DNA of 64,000 nucleotides from Limnohabitans sp. B9-3 (GCF_002778325.1 NZ_NESI01000005.1:1-64000), one strand, 5' to 3'; counted from the first letter of the stretch, positions 1 through 9,255 are shown. The notes: generated by a model from the sequence alone, not told the origin. Numbers and translations: made by a program.

Positions 1-127
1 CGCCAAGAAGTGGACGATGCCGGTGCAAAACTGGAAGCCCGTGCTGAACCGATTTACGATCCAGTTTGAGGGAAGGATGCCGACGAATTAACACTCGCTC
101 CGTTTACACAAAATTCGGGACACCCTC
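1..127 (+). mobile_element. Right end of an IS256-family insertion sequence
   Basis: The window opens inside the 3' end of a mutator/IS256-type transposase. After its stop codon comes an end sequence at about 103-127 (TTTACACAAAATTCGGGA, then CACCCTC) that resembles the terminal inverted repeat of IS256-group elements in Burkholderiales. The left end and the target duplication lie outside the window, so neither completeness nor activity can be judged. Confidence 0.75.
2..91 (+). CDS. IS256-family transposase, C-terminal fragment (cut by window start)
   Basis: Only the last 29 residues and the TAA stop (89-91) are visible. The tail has the Trp-rich form W-x(6)-W-K-P-V-L-N-R-F followed by I-Q-F-E-G-R, typical of the extreme C-terminus of IS256 transposases. 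These are DDE enzymes that move the element by copy-out-paste-in. The catalytic residues lie upstream of the window. The downstream inverted-repeat-like sequence supports the call. Confidence 0.7.
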   Translation, partial: AKKWTMPVQNWKPVLNRFTIQFEGRMPTN

Positions 128-150
128 TTAGTGTCTTTAACAATGTTTCT

Positions 151-555
151 TTGCTTGATAACTTGATGGTTTCTTGTGTTGATAACTTAGAGAGTAATAA
201 CATCACTCTAGATTACAAACAAACAGAAATAAAGCCACATCACCACTACATAGTTGGCTCAAGGTTGGCATCACTTTCAACTCTAAAAGTTACTCATCAT
301 GGTGATTCAATGGGAAACCCACTATCTGAAGCATATGAACTGATTGGCAAGTACTTGGCTGACCCTAGTCTTTATGAGGCTGACTTAAAAGATGCTAAGT
401 TAGGCTTTGAAGATATTGAGTTGAGCCTCTTAAGCTCATCGTTTTACTTCGTAAACATGCTTTTACGTGATGGGTCTATTCAGTTCACGAATAAATTAAT
501 CGCTGATTTGATTTCCAAAAACGTGCTCACTACGTACAAAGTTCCACCTAATTGA
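151..555 (+). CDS. Hypothetical protein, probably 5'-truncated by the IS
   Basis: This is a 134-residue reading frame beginning at a TTG; an internal ATG lies at 166. I recognise no family, signal peptide or membrane segment. The protein is polar and has a long helical-looking C-terminal half. It is visibly AT-rich compared with the rest of the window. The frame is open upstream across the IS end, and the first in-frame stop is at 67-69, inside the IS. It therefore looks like the 3' remainder of a longer gene cut by the insertion. No convincing ribosome binding site precedes the TTG. It may be a non-expressed remnant. Confidence 0.4.
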   Translation: MLDNLMVSCVDNLESNNITLDYKQTEIKPHHHYIVGSRLASLSTLKVTHHGDSMGNPLSEAYELIGKYLADPSLYEADLKDAKLGFEDIELSLLSSSFYFVNMLLRDGSIQFTNKLIADLISKNVLTTYKVPPN

Positions 556-709
556 GTGATTCATGCTTTCACAGCGTGTAACCAAGTCTCAGTAAGTCCA
601 TGATTCATATGGTTCTATCGTGCTACGATAATCACCTAAAGACTGAGTTATTGTTTCGCAAAAGTTACACAATGACATTCGGCGCTCTGTAGGGCGCATA
701 AACACAGGG

Positions 710-740
710 ATTCCCAAGCGAGTAACTATTGAGTGGGAAT
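710..740 (+). promoter_or_regulatory. Inverted repeat just upstream of the alpha/beta hydrolase start
   Basis: ATTCCCA (710-716) and TGGGAAT (734-740) form a 7-base-pair stem with a 17-base loop. It ends 8 bases before the TTG start at 749. The only purine-rich candidate ribosome binding site (GTGGGA, 733-738) lies in the 3' arm, so folding could hide it. This is an inference from position only. Confidence 0.3.
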
Positions 741-748
741 GACCGAAA

Positions 749-1654
749 TTGCAAGCCACACATCAAATTGACGCCGGCGTTCTGAACGTCGGTTATGCAG
801 ATCTAGGCCCAGCGGATGGCCCTGTTGTGTTTCTGCTGCACGGCTTTCCTTATGACATTCAGGCCTATGTCGATGTCACGCCTTTACTGGTTCAAGCAGG
901 CTGCCGAGTGATCGTGCCTTATTTGCGCGGATTTGGTTCGACGCGCTTCAAAGATGCCAGCACCCTGCGTTCTGGCGAGCAAGCCGCATTGGGTGCCGAT
1001 TTGTTGGCTTTGATGGATGCTTTGCAGATTCAAAAAGCGGTTTTAGCAGGCTATGACTGGGGCGGTCGCGCCGCTTGTGTGGTGGCGGCTTTGTGGCCTG
1101 AGCGTTGCCAAGGCTTGGTGTCGTGCAACAGCTACAACATCCAGAACATTGCTCGCGCCTTGGAACCCGCAGCGCCAGAGCGCGAGCATTTGCTGTGGTA
1201 CCAATATTATTTTCACAATGAGCGTGGTCGCTCAGGTTTAGAAATGAACCGGAACGCGCTGACGCAGTTGTTGTGGCAACAATGGTCTCCAACCTGGGCG
1301 TTTACTGCGGACCAATTTGCACGCACAGCGCCTTCGTTTGACAACCCCGACTTTGTGGATGTGGTGATTCACTCCTATCGGCACCGCTACGGTTTGGTGG
1401 CTGGTGACCCCGCTTTTGCAGAAATCGAACAGCGCTTGGCAGCTCAGCCTGTTATTCGGGTGCCAAGCATCACCTTCGATGGTGCGGATGATGGTGTGAA
1501 CCCTGCGCTCCCTGCTGCAACGCAGGCTCTTTACTTTACGGGGCCTCGTGACCACCGTATTGTGGCAGGCGCCGGCCACAATGTGCCGCAAGAAGTGCCG
1601 GAAGTATTTGCTCAAGCTGTATTGGAATTGATCACGTTGAGCCAAAGAGCCTAA
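749..1654 (+). CDS. Alpha/beta hydrolase with Asp nucleophile elbow (epoxide hydrolase/dehalogenase-like)
   Basis: A 301-residue alpha/beta-hydrolase fold protein. An HGFPYD oxyanion-type motif lies near residue 31. The nucleophile elbow reads G-Y-D-W-G-G, with Asp103 where lipases have Ser. This arrangement is typical of epoxide hydrolases, haloalkane dehalogenases and related C-X bond hydrolases. A late acid region (FDGADDG) and the catalytic-type His in AGAGHN near residue 277 complete a plausible Asp-His-acid triad. There is no signal peptide, so it should be cytoplasmic. The TTG at 749 is the only start fitting the N-terminus, because an in-frame stop lies at 740. Substrate unknown. It stands alone, between the IS-linked strip and an exported hydrolase pair. 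Confidence 0.8.
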   Translation: MQATHQIDAGVLNVGYADLGPADGPVVFLLHGFPYDIQAYVDVTPLLVQAGCRVIVPYLRGFGSTRFKDASTLRSGEQAALGADLLALMDALQIQKAVLAGYDWGGRAACVVAALWPERCQGLVSCNSYNIQNIARALEPAAPEREHLLWYQYYFHNERGRSGLEMNRNALTQLLWQQWSPTWAFTADQFARTAPSFDNPDFVDVVIHSYRHRYGLVAGDPAFAEIEQRLAAQPVIRVPSITFDGADDGVNPALPAATQALYFTGPRDHRIVAGAGHNVPQEVPEVFAQAVLELITLSQRA

Positions 1655-1728
1655 ACTTGTAAAACTATAAATCTTTGAAATGATGCTGCCCCTTATGAAA
1701 GGGGCTATGCCGCGAAAAAAGGAATTTA

Positions 1729-2892
1729 ATGTTATCTTTTATTGGCACTTTTCAGAGCTTTATTAAGAAATTACTGACGCCTATTGCTTTCGTATTTTTA
1801 CTACTTTGTGTTAACGCAAATGCTCAGCCTACTGAGGTGACACCGCGTCGAGCTGCAGGAGATATGGCAACTGAGTTTAAAAATTACCGTATTTCACCAA
1901 GCATTTCACCTTTGATATTGAGAAAGCGTGAACCACAAGGTGGAGAGGTTGACATCGTTCGACAGGCTCATATTATTGCCAATAACAATCCCTTGCTGAG
2001 TATAGTTTTGGTCGATCGGGGGGAAATCATTTTTGAAGCCTACAACGCCCCAGCAAAAGAAGACCGCCCTAATTTTTCTTGGTCAATGAGCAAGAGCCTG
2101 ACGGCTTACACAATGGGGTTGGCAAACTGTGAAAACCTAATGATTGATTATGATCAGCGCGCTGATATTTATAGTGACGATTTGAAAGGCACAGTTTATG
2201 GAGAGGCGACTGTGCGCAATTTACTCATGATGAGCTCCGGTGTGCGAAAAGCAATTTCATCAGGAGACCATCTAATAAGAAAAGACAACTGCAAAGAAGG
2301 TATAGATTGTGATGGCTGGCAAATGCAGCGCTCTCAGAGCTTGTCAGGGGTCGAGTATTTACAAAAGGTGAAAGAGAGGGATATTGCCAGCGGTAAAGAG
2401 TTTCGATACGCGGGCACAGATACGCTGGCACTGTCCAATATCATCGATAAAAATGGTGGTTTTATCCAACAATTTGAACAACATTTTTGGAGCAAAATTG
2501 GCGCCGAAAGCGCTGGATTTTGGTTGTTAGATAAAGACAACAAGGCCATCGCACAAGCAGGCTTTAGTGCGGTAAGTCGGGATTGGGCACGGCTGGCGAT
2601 GTACACCATCAAGCTGAAGAAGTCTGGCACGATTTGCCAGCAAAATTTCATGAATGAAGCGACTAGCCCCCTTATTGCTAACTACGGCAGTGTGGGGCGC
2701 GCACATCGGGCTTATGGCTACCAAACTTGGATCAATACAAGCGGGCCACGGACTTCTTACTGGTGGCTGGGTTATGGCGGTCAACGTGTTGCAGTGGATG
2801 CTGAAAAGGAGAGAATCCTGGTGGTGACAAGCTTTCGCGAAAGCTATTTGGATCAAGTGGGTGATTTATTTTCAAAGTGGCAAAGAAATTAA
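1729..2892 (+). CDS. Exported serine hydrolase, beta-lactamase/class C family (PF00144-like)
   Basis: A 387-residue protein with an N-terminal signal peptide ending about residue 32 (ANA-Q). The active-site tetrad S119-M-S-K122 fits the SxxK motif. The second motif is Y227-A-G, and the third is the GYGGQ segment near the C-terminus in place of KTG. This combination is found in esterase and amidase members such as 6-aminohexanoate-oligomer hydrolases rather than in true class C beta-lactamases. The acting site should be periplasmic. The start ATG follows an AAGGAA-like ribosome binding site. An amidohydrolase gene follows 47 bases downstream on the same strand, suggesting co-expression. Codon and base use are AT-rich relative to the neighbours at 4-8 kb. 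Confidence 0.8.
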   Translation: MLSFIGTFQSFIKKLLTPIAFVFLLLCVNANAQPTEVTPRRAAGDMATEFKNYRISPSISPLILRKREPQGGEVDIVRQAHIIANNNPLLSIVLVDRGEIIFEAYNAPAKEDRPNFSWSMSKSLTAYTMGLANCENLMIDYDQRADIYSDDLKGTVYGEATVRNLLMMSSGVRKAISSGDHLIRKDNCKEGIDCDGWQMQRSQSLSGVEYLQKVKERDIASGKEFRYAGTDTLALSNIIDKNGGFIQQFEQHFWSKIGAESAGFWLLDKDNKAIAQAGFSAVSRDWARLAMYTIKLKKSGTICQQNFMNEATSPLIANYGSVGRAHRAYGYQTWINTSGPRTSYWWLGYGGQRVAVDAEKERILVVTSFRESYLDQVGDLFSKWQRN

Positions 2893-2939
2893 TCATCAGC
2901 GCTCGAAAATGTTAACAACTTTATAAGAAAGTATATTTT

Positions 2940-3893
2940 ATGAAAAGTATTCGTTTTTGGCTGCTTTCTTTGCCACTTTTCTTATGCAGTTTAAATGTGA
3001 GTGCTCAGCCTAGTGCAGAGTCATTGGATATGGCAAAAACTATTCCAATTGCAGATGTTCACATGCACACTTATTCGCGCGGGGGACCGTCCAGTGCTGC
3101 AATTTTGGAGCAGATGGACAAAAATAATGTCAGGTGGGGCGGTGCTGTGGGTGACTACAGATCGGATGTTGCAGATGCATTGAAAGAACGATACATCCCT
3201 GCAGTGGGTCAAATTGAGTTTATGGAAGTTTTCTTCAGTCGTGGTGCATCGGCCCTGACAGACGAAGACAATTGGTCTTACAAACGTTTGTACAAAAATG
3301 CAGAGGAAATGTTTGCGAACGGAACCATCAAAGGTTTTGGTGAACTTCACACTGACAACCACTCAAGCGGTCCTCAAAATATAAGGCGGCAAATCCGTGC
3401 TGACAATCCGGCGATACGCAGGATGTACGCCATTGCGAATAACAACGAGGGATTTATACAAATACATGCCCAGCAAGATGAGCAGTTCACCGCAGATATT
3501 TTGAAGCTATCGGCAGATTACCCCAAGTCAATCACTGTGTTGTCTCACTGTTTGCCACTGGCACAGCCAAGTGATCTTGCTAACTTATTTCAACAGCGTA
3601 AAAATATCGTTTGTGAAATGTCAGCCACCGGGGCTGTTCATAATAATATATTGAAAATCAATCGACCTGCCCGAGCTTTTGACAGCAATGGGTTGCGCCC
3701 TGCTTGGAAAAACCTGATTGAAACTTACCCAGATCAGATCATGATCGGTACAGATGCCTGTTGCGGATGGTTTTACGCCTACAGCGATATGGTGCAAGAG
3801 ATACGGAAAAACTTACTTCCCTATCTGCCGCCCGAATTGATGAAAAAAGTGGCCTACACCAATGCTGTACGTATTTTTAACCTTAAAGAATGA
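2940..3893 (+). CDS. Exported amidohydrolase (PF04909-like metal-dependent hydrolase)
   Basis: A 317-residue protein with a signal peptide (cleavage near SAQ, residues 21-23), so likely periplasmic. The TIM-barrel amidohydrolase signature H41-M-H43 is present. Later candidate metal or catalytic sites are the His in FIQIHAQ, the His in VLSHC and the Asp in MIGTDACC. The family hydrolyses or decarboxylates small cyclic or carboxylated substrates; the substrate here is unknown. It lies directly behind the serine hydrolase on the same strand, and the two probably work on the same compound. Its 3' end converges on the RND pump gene with only about 21 bases between. Confidence 0.75.
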   Translation: MKSIRFWLLSLPLFLCSLNVSAQPSAESLDMAKTIPIADVHMHTYSRGGPSSAAILEQMDKNNVRWGGAVGDYRSDVADALKERYIPAVGQIEFMEVFFSRGASALTDEDNWSYKRLYKNAEEMFANGTIKGFGELHTDNHSSGPQNIRRQIRADNPAIRRMYAIANNNEGFIQIHAQQDEQFTADILKLSADYPKSITVLSHCLPLAQPSDLANLFQQRKNIVCEMSATGAVHNNILKINRPARAFDSNGLRPAWKNLIETYPDQIMIGTDACCGWFYAYSDMVQEIRKNLLPYLPPELMKKVAYTNAVRIFNLKE

Positions 3894-3914
3894 ACCGAGT
3901 GACCTCGTGAGGCT

Positions 3915-6900
3915 TTAGCGTTTTTGCCAGCGTGCATATAGGCGCCCCACCCAAAGCCCCACATCATCCAAATAGGTAAACACCACGGGGATCACCAGCA
4001 AACTTAGCACGGTGCTGGTGATGAGTCCGCCAATCACCGCAATCGCCATGGGCGAGCGAAAGCTGGTATCGGCGCTGCCCAGACCCAAGGCAATCGGCAG
4101 CATGCCAGCACCCATGGCGATGGTCGTCATCACGATCGGACGGGCACGTTTGTGACAAGCGTCTATCAATGCATCCCAGCGGTTCATTCCGGGTACGGCA
4201 GGGTGATTACCTTCTGCCAGCTTACCGCGCCGCGCTTCGATGGCGTACTCCACCAGCAAGATCGAATTTTTGGTGGCGATGCCCATGAGCATGATCAAGC
4301 CGATGAGCGAGGGCATGGAAAAACTCTTTTGCGCCAGTAACAAACCGACAAACGCGCCGCCCAGCGACAGCGGCAGCGCCGCCAAAATCGTCACCGGGTG
4401 CAAGAAGCCTTTGAACAGCAGCACCAGCACGATGTAAATGCAGAGCACGCCAATCATCATGGCCAGGCCAAAGCTGGCAAACAGCTCGCCCATAACTTCA
4501 GCATCACCGATCTCCACCACCTTCACCCCCGGCGGCAAGCTTTGCAGAGCGGGCAGTTTTTGCACCGCTTGCGTCACATCGCCCAAGGCCATGCCTGACA
4601 GCTCGATTTCAAAATTTACGTTGCGTTGGCGGTCGTAGCGATCGATCACAGCTGGGCCGCTGGCGACTTCGATGGTGGCCACTTGGCCCAGCATGACGGG
4701 GCCGCGGCTGCCAGGTACGTTGAGGCGCTCGAGGACGCCTAGGTCTTTGCGGGCAGCGTCATCCAGCTTGACGACGATGGGCACTTGTCGCTGCGACAGG
4801 TTGAGCTTGGGCAGGGCAGCGTCGTAATCACCCAAGGTGGCCACGCGCAGGGTGTCGCTGATGGCCGCGCTGGTCACGCCTAAATCGGCGGCTTTGGCAA
4901 AATCGGGGCGTACCGCGATTTCGGGGCGCACCAGGCTGGCGGTGGACGCAATTGAGCCCAAGCCGTCGATGGTGCGTAGGTCGCGCTCGACCGCCATGGC
5001 GCTGGTTTGCAGTGCTTGAGGGTCTTCACCGGTCAACACGAGGACGTATTTTTCACCCGATCCGCCTAAGCCGACTTTGGTGCGAACGCCGGGCAGTTGT
5101 TGCAGCGCAGTGCGGATTTGGCTTTCGATGACTTGCTTGCGTGGGCGCGTCCCGCGTTCGCTGAGTTGGATGGTGAGCGTGGCCTTGCGCACTTCGGCCG
5201 CGCCGCCTCCGGCAAATGGGTCGGAGCCGGCACTGCCGCCGCCGATGGTGGTGTAGATGCTTTTGACATCGGCCACTTGGGTCAGCAGCGTACGTGCTTG
5301 TTCAGCGCTGGCTTGTGTTTGGGCCAAAGTTGAGCCAGGTGGTAGCTCCACATAGACCTGGGTTTGCGAGTTGTCATCAGGTGGAATGAAGCCCTGCGGC
5401 AAGAGCGGCACCAGCATGATGGAGCCGATGAAAAACAGTGTGGCTAGACCCATGGTGACCACACGGTGCTTCATGCACCAGGCCACCCAGACCACGTAGC
5501 GGGTTAACCATTTGGGTTCATGTTCAGCGCCGACAATGGGTTTGAGAAGGTAAGCCGCCATCATGGGCGTGAGTACCCGCGCGACAACCAGCGAGGCAAA
5601 CACTGCCAACGAGGCGGTCCAGCCAAACTGCTTGAAGAACTTACCGGGAATGCCCGACATGAAAGCGGTGGGTAAAAACACCGCGATGAGGGTGAAGGTG
5701 GTGGCGATGACCGCCAAACCGATCTCGTCAGCCTCCTCCATGGCCGCTTGGTAAGGCGTCTTGCCCATGCGCAAGTGGCGCACGATGTTTTCTACTTCAA
5801 CAATGGCGTCGTCCACCAAAATGCCGATCACCAGCGAAAGGGCCAACAAGGTGACCACGTTGATGGAAAAGCCCAAGTAAGCCATGCCGATGAAGGCCGG
5901 AATGACCGACAGCGGCAGCGCGACGGCCGTCACAAAGGTGGCCCGCCAATCGCGCAAAAACAGCCACACCACCAGCACCGCCAAAATCGCGCCTTCGTAC
6001 AGCAGGTGGAGTGACCCGGTGTATTCCTCTTCGACAGGGGTCACAAAGTCAAAGGCTTCGGTGATCTCGATGTCGGGGTTTTGGATGCGGAAATCGGCCA
6101 GCGCCTGGCGCACCAGGCGGCCCACGGCCACTTCGCTTTCGCCCTTGCTGCGCACCACTTCAAAGCCGACCACAGGTTTGCCGTCCAGTGCTGCTGCGGA
6201 ACGGACGTCGGCCAGTGTGTCGCTCACAGTGGCCACTTGGTCTAGGCGAATTCGACCACCTCGCGATGTGGCCAATTCGATCTGCCCAACTTCCTTGGCC
6301 GTCTTGACGGTGGCCAAGGTGCGCACAGGTTGTTCGCCGGTGCCGAGGTCCATACGCCCGCCCGAGCCTTCTTGCTGTACTTGCTTGAGCTGACGCGAGA
6401 CTTCTGCGGCGGTGATGCCCAGCGATTGCAGGCGGTTCACGTCCAGGGCAATGCGCACCTCACGCGTGACGCCACCCACGCGGTTGACCGCGCCCACGCC
6501 GCGCAGCGACAAGAGCTTGCGGGTGATGTCGTTGTCGACCAGCCACGACAGGGCTTCATCGTCCATGCGGGTCGAGCGCACGGTGTAAGCCAGCACGGGC
6601 GTGCCGGCCAAATTGATTTTTTTCACGATGGGGTCGCGCAGGTCGCCGGGCAAATCGGCTCGCACACCCTGAATGGCCGAGCGCACGTCGTCCACCGCTT
6701 CTTGCACCGGCTTTTCCATGCGGAATTCGGCAGTGATCGACACCACGCCGTCTTGCACCTTGGTGGTGATGTGCTTCAGCCCTTGCAGCGGGGCGAGGGC
6801 GTTCTCGAGCTTGCGGGCTACATCGGTTTCGAGTTGCGAGGGCGCGGCGCCTGGCAAGCTGGCGGTCACCGTGATGGTGGGCAGGTCAAGGTCCGGAAAG

Positions 6901-7010
6901 TTTTGCACTTTCATCGCGCCAAACGCAATGAAGCCCGCCACCGACAGCAGGACAAACAGCATGACCGCTGGAATCGGGTTGCGGATCGACCAAGAGGACA
7001 CGTTGAACAT
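3915..7010 (-). CDS. RND family efflux pump, inner-membrane subunit (HAE-1 type)
   Basis: At 1031 residues this is the normal length for an AcrB/MdtB/MexF-type proton-driven pump. It has an N-terminal membrane segment (residues 12-32), a large periplasmic loop, and the TM4 proton-relay pair D400-D401 in VIGILVDDAIVEVEN. The relay Lys lies in MGIATKNSILLVEYA in the second half. It exports amphiphilic drugs or metabolites together with the adaptor encoded 12 bases upstream. The heavy-metal signatures of CusA-type pumps are not apparent, which favours the HAE-1 group. No outer-membrane factor gene is nearby, so a shared TolC-like channel elsewhere is likely. Substrate unknown. Confidence 0.92.
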   Translation of the reverse strand: MFNVSSWSIRNPIPAVMLFVLLSVAGFIAFGAMKVQNFPDLDLPTITVTASLPGAAPSQLETDVARKLENALAPLQGLKHITTKVQDGVVSITAEFRMEKPVQEAVDDVRSAIQGVRADLPGDLRDPIVKKINLAGTPVLAYTVRSTRMDDEALSWLVDNDITRKLLSLRGVGAVNRVGGVTREVRIALDVNRLQSLGITAAEVSRQLKQVQQEGSGGRMDLGTGEQPVRTLATVKTAKEVGQIELATSRGGRIRLDQVATVSDTLADVRSAAALDGKPVVGFEVVRSKGESEVAVGRLVRQALADFRIQNPDIEITEAFDFVTPVEEEYTGSLHLLYEGAILAVLVVWLFLRDWRATFVTAVALPLSVIPAFIGMAYLGFSINVVTLLALSLVIGILVDDAIVEVENIVRHLRMGKTPYQAAMEEADEIGLAVIATTFTLIAVFLPTAFMSGIPGKFFKQFGWTASLAVFASLVVARVLTPMMAAYLLKPIVGAEHEPKWLTRYVVWVAWCMKHRVVTMGLATLFFIGSIMLVPLLPQGFIPPDDNSQTQVYVELPPGSTLAQTQASAEQARTLLTQVADVKSIYTTIGGGSAGSDPFAGGGAAEVRKATLTIQLSERGTRPRKQVIESQIRTALQQLPGVRTKVGLGGSGEKYVLVLTGEDPQALQTSAMAVERDLRTIDGLGSIASTASLVRPEIAVRPDFAKAADLGVTSAAISDTLRVATLGDYDAALPKLNLSQRQVPIVVKLDDAARKDLGVLERLNVPGSRGPVMLGQVATIEVASGPAVIDRYDRQRNVNFEIELSGMALGDVTQAVQKLPALQSLPPGVKVVEIGDAEVMGELFASFGLAMMIGVLCIYIVLVLLFKGFLHPVTILAALPLSLGGAFVGLLLAQKSFSMPSLIGLIMLMGIATKNSILLVEYAIEARRGKLAEGNHPAVPGMNRWDALIDACHKRARPIVMTTIAMGAGMLPIALGLGSADTSFRSPMAIAVIGGLITSTVLSLLVIPVVFTYLDDVGLWVGRLYARWQKR

Positions 7011-7022
7011 GGCGTCCCTTAG

Positions 7023-8132
7023 TTATTTGGCCGAAGGCGTTGGCTTGGTGGCAGGCGCCGGGGCATCGACCACACGCACGGTGTCGCCGTTGTTCAAAAA
7101 GGCACCGCCGCTGGCCACAACCTGAGCGTTAGCCTGAAGGCCATACAAAACTTCCACGCTGTCACCGTTCAAGCGACCAGTTTGTACTTTGACTTGGGTC
7201 ACTTTGTCATCAGCGCCGAGGGTGTAGACGTAACTGAACCCGTCTCTCAGGACCACGGCAGTCTGGGGCACTGTCATGGCCTGACTGTTGCCAAGGAGGA
7301 TGTCGCCTTTGGCATACATCCCCGCTTTAGCTGAGCCGGTCTGGGCGGGTAGGTCCACATAAACCAAGGCGTTGCGTGTTTGCGCATCCACCGAGGGCGC
7401 GACCATCCGCACTTTGCCTTGCAAGATTTGGCCGCTCGCAGCCGTGATCTGCACCGGCGCACCAACCTGGATGCGGCCAATGTCAGCCGAAGTCACTTCA
7501 GCCCGCCATTCAAGGCGGCCTTGGCGGATGAGGCGAAACAACTCGGTACCCGCATTCACCACGCTACCCACGGTCGCTTGTCGGGTGGAAATAACGCCGG
7601 CATCGGGGGACTTGACTTGGGTTTGGGCCAAGCGCACGGTCTGCAATTGAACTGCAGCGCGTGCGGATTGCACCCGCGCTTGAGCCACGGCATCTGCTGC
7701 CAGTGTTTGGCTCAGCTGAGCAGGGCTGATAAAACCCTGTTGTTGCAACGATTTCGCACGGTCGGCCTGCGCACGGGTTTCTAAGGCGCTGGCTGTCGTT
7801 TCGGCCAAGCTGCCTTCCGCTTGCGCCAACTCAGCACGCAGGGTGTCGGATTGCAAGACCGCTAGCACGTCTCCTCGCTTGACATGGTCACCGACATTGA
7901 CACGTACTTCTGTGATCTGCAAGCCATTGACTTCGGCACCAATGCTCGCTTCTTGCCAAGCTGCGACAGCGCCATTGGCCGAAACTTGCTGATTGATCAG
8001 GCGCTGTGTGGGTCGGACCACTTGAACGCTCAGCGTGGGTTTGGCGAGGTGCCGTGTCGCGCTCGTTTTATCGTCGGAGGCGTTGACAAAAAGCGCCGTT
8101 GCAGCCAGTACAACACCCATCACTGATTTCAT
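7023..8132 (-). CDS. RND efflux periplasmic adaptor (membrane fusion protein)
   Basis: A 369-residue adaptor of the AcrA/MexA type. I start it at the ATG at 8132, which gives a clean signal peptide (MKSVMGVVLAATALFVNAS). Longer readings back to 8177 add 15 unlikely residues. A lipoyl/biotinyl half motif (GLQITEVRVNVGDHVKRGDVLAVL) is followed by an alpha-hairpin rich in Ala/Gln. The second lipoyl half and beta-barrel domains come after it, with the Pro/Lys/Thr-rich tail typical of these proteins. The adaptor bridges the inner-membrane pump to an outer-membrane channel. Its stop is 12 bases from the pump start, so the two form an operon. Confidence 0.9.
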   Translation of the reverse strand: MKSVMGVVLAATALFVNASDDKTSATRHLAKPTLSVQVVRPTQRLINQQVSANGAVAAWQEASIGAEVNGLQITEVRVNVGDHVKRGDVLAVLQSDTLRAELAQAEGSLAETTASALETRAQADRAKSLQQQGFISPAQLSQTLAADAVAQARVQSARAAVQLQTVRLAQTQVKSPDAGVISTRQATVGSVVNAGTELFRLIRQGRLEWRAEVTSADIGRIQVGAPVQITAASGQILQGKVRMVAPSVDAQTRNALVYVDLPAQTGSAKAGMYAKGDILLGNSQAMTVPQTAVVLRDGFSYVYTLGADDKVTQVKVQTGRLNGDSVEVLYGLQANAQVVASGGAFLNNGDTVRVVDAPAPATKPTPSAK

Positions 8133-8266
8133 AATTCGCCCGTTTTCGTTAACTCTTTGGCATTTTATGGGTCGCATGAGGTTTGAACCTCGAACCCCCT
8201 ACAATGTGAGGCTGTTTGTGATCGCCCGTTTTGGGCTAGATTTTTAAATTAGAGAACACTGAGTAC

Positions 8267-8524
8267 ATGGCAAAAGAAGAAATGATCGAAATGAAGGGTG
8301 TCGTACACGAGGTCTTGCCCGACTCTCGCTACCGCGTCACCTTAGAAAACGGTCACTCACTGATCGCATACACCGCCGGCAAAATGCGCCTGCACCGCAT
8401 CCGCATCATCGAAGGTGACAAAGTGACGGTCGAACTGTCTCCCTACGACATGAACAAAGCCCGTGTGACCTTCCGTCACATCGAAGGCAAGGGCCCAGGC
8501 CCAGCAGTCAAACGCCGCTTCTGA
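8267..8524 (+). CDS. infA: Translation initiation factor IF-1
   Basis: An 85-residue S1-like OB-fold protein beginning [13 protein letters not shown], with the conserved core [14 protein letters not shown] and a basic tail ending KRRF. IF-1 binds the 30S A-site and helps IF-2 and IF-3 select the initiator tRNA. Betaproteobacteria commonly carry such a longer IF-1 gene apart from the 72-residue copy in the ribosomal-protein cluster; this one is monocistronic and has no ribosomal neighbours. A TACAAT at 8200-8205 is a possible -10 element, but no good -35 element is visible at the usual distance. Confidence 0.93.
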   Translation: MAKEEMIEMKGVVHEVLPDSRYRVTLENGHSLIAYTAGKMRLHRIRIIEGDKVTVELSPYDMNKARVTFRHIEGKGPGPAVKRRF

Positions 8525-8592
8525 GCGTTTTTGCTTGAAGGTGGTGGCCTCACACGGCTGGCGCACCACCCTATTTCACTGAGGGCTTTTGC

Positions 8593-9255
8593 ATGTACTT
8601 GCCGCCACAGTTCAATCCCAAAGACAAAGCCCATGCGTTGCATGTCATGCGTGGCCATCCTCTTGCCAGCCTGATCAGTGTCGATGACGAGGGCTTTCCT
8701 TTTGTCACGCACTTGCCCCTGCACTTGGCACAGGCCGATGAGCCGCTCGTTTTGCTCGGACACTGCGCCAAAGCCAACCCACATTGGCGGTTTTTGCAAG
8801 CGCGCCCCCGTGCCTTGGTTACTTTCATGGGGCCACAGGCGTACATGTCGCCCAAGGTGTACCCAGATTTGGTGCGTGTGCCCACTTGGAGCTACCTGGC
8901 TGTCCACGCCCGGGCTGACGTTGTGTTCATCGACGAACCGCCATCCAAAGACAAGTTGCTCAAGTCTCTCATTGGTGACCATGAGCCTGCCTATGCAGCG
9001 CAATGGCGTGGGTTAGAAACCGACTACCAACAAAAAATGCTGAACGGCATCGTGGCCTTTGAGCTGCGTATCACTGACTTGCAATGCAAGCTCAAACTCA
9101 ACCAACACCGGCCCGAATCGCATGCGGCCATGCACGCCATTTACAAAGCCGGCAACGACAATGAGCGCGCCTTGGCTGCTTGGATGGTCACGCTTGGCAT
9201 GGTGCCTGAACAGGCGGAATCGCCGGCCGCCATTAAGCCCTTCGAGGGTTCATGA
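8593..9255 (+). CDS. PaiB-like FMN-binding negative transcriptional regulator family protein
   Basis: A 220-residue flavin-reductase-like split-barrel protein of the PaiB family. The hallmarks are M-Y-x-P-x-x-F near the start, H-P-L-A-S-L, a G-H-x-A-x-x-N-P-H-W segment, and TWSYLAVHARA around residue 100. The Bacillus founder represses sporulation and protease genes, but most homologues are of unknown function and may simply bind FMN or haem-like cofactors. No helix-turn-helix is evident. Its stop overlaps the tadA start in ATGA (9252-9255), so the two are translationally coupled. Confidence 0.85.
   Translation: MYLPPQFNPKDKAHALHVMRGHPLASLISVDDEGFPFVTHLPLHLAQADEPLVLLGHCAKANPHWRFLQARPRALVTFMGPQAYMSPKVYPDLVRVPTWSYLAVHARADVVFIDEPPSKDKLLKSLIGDHEPAYAAQWRGLETDYQQKMLNGIVAFELRITDLQCKLKLNQHRPESHAAMHAIYKAGNDNERALAAWMVTLGMVPEQAESPAAIKPFEGS

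Noticed and set aside
8540-8570. GGTGGTG/CACCACC repeat after infA considered as a terminator
   Set aside because: A large loop and no T-run follow; kept only as a possible weak structure.
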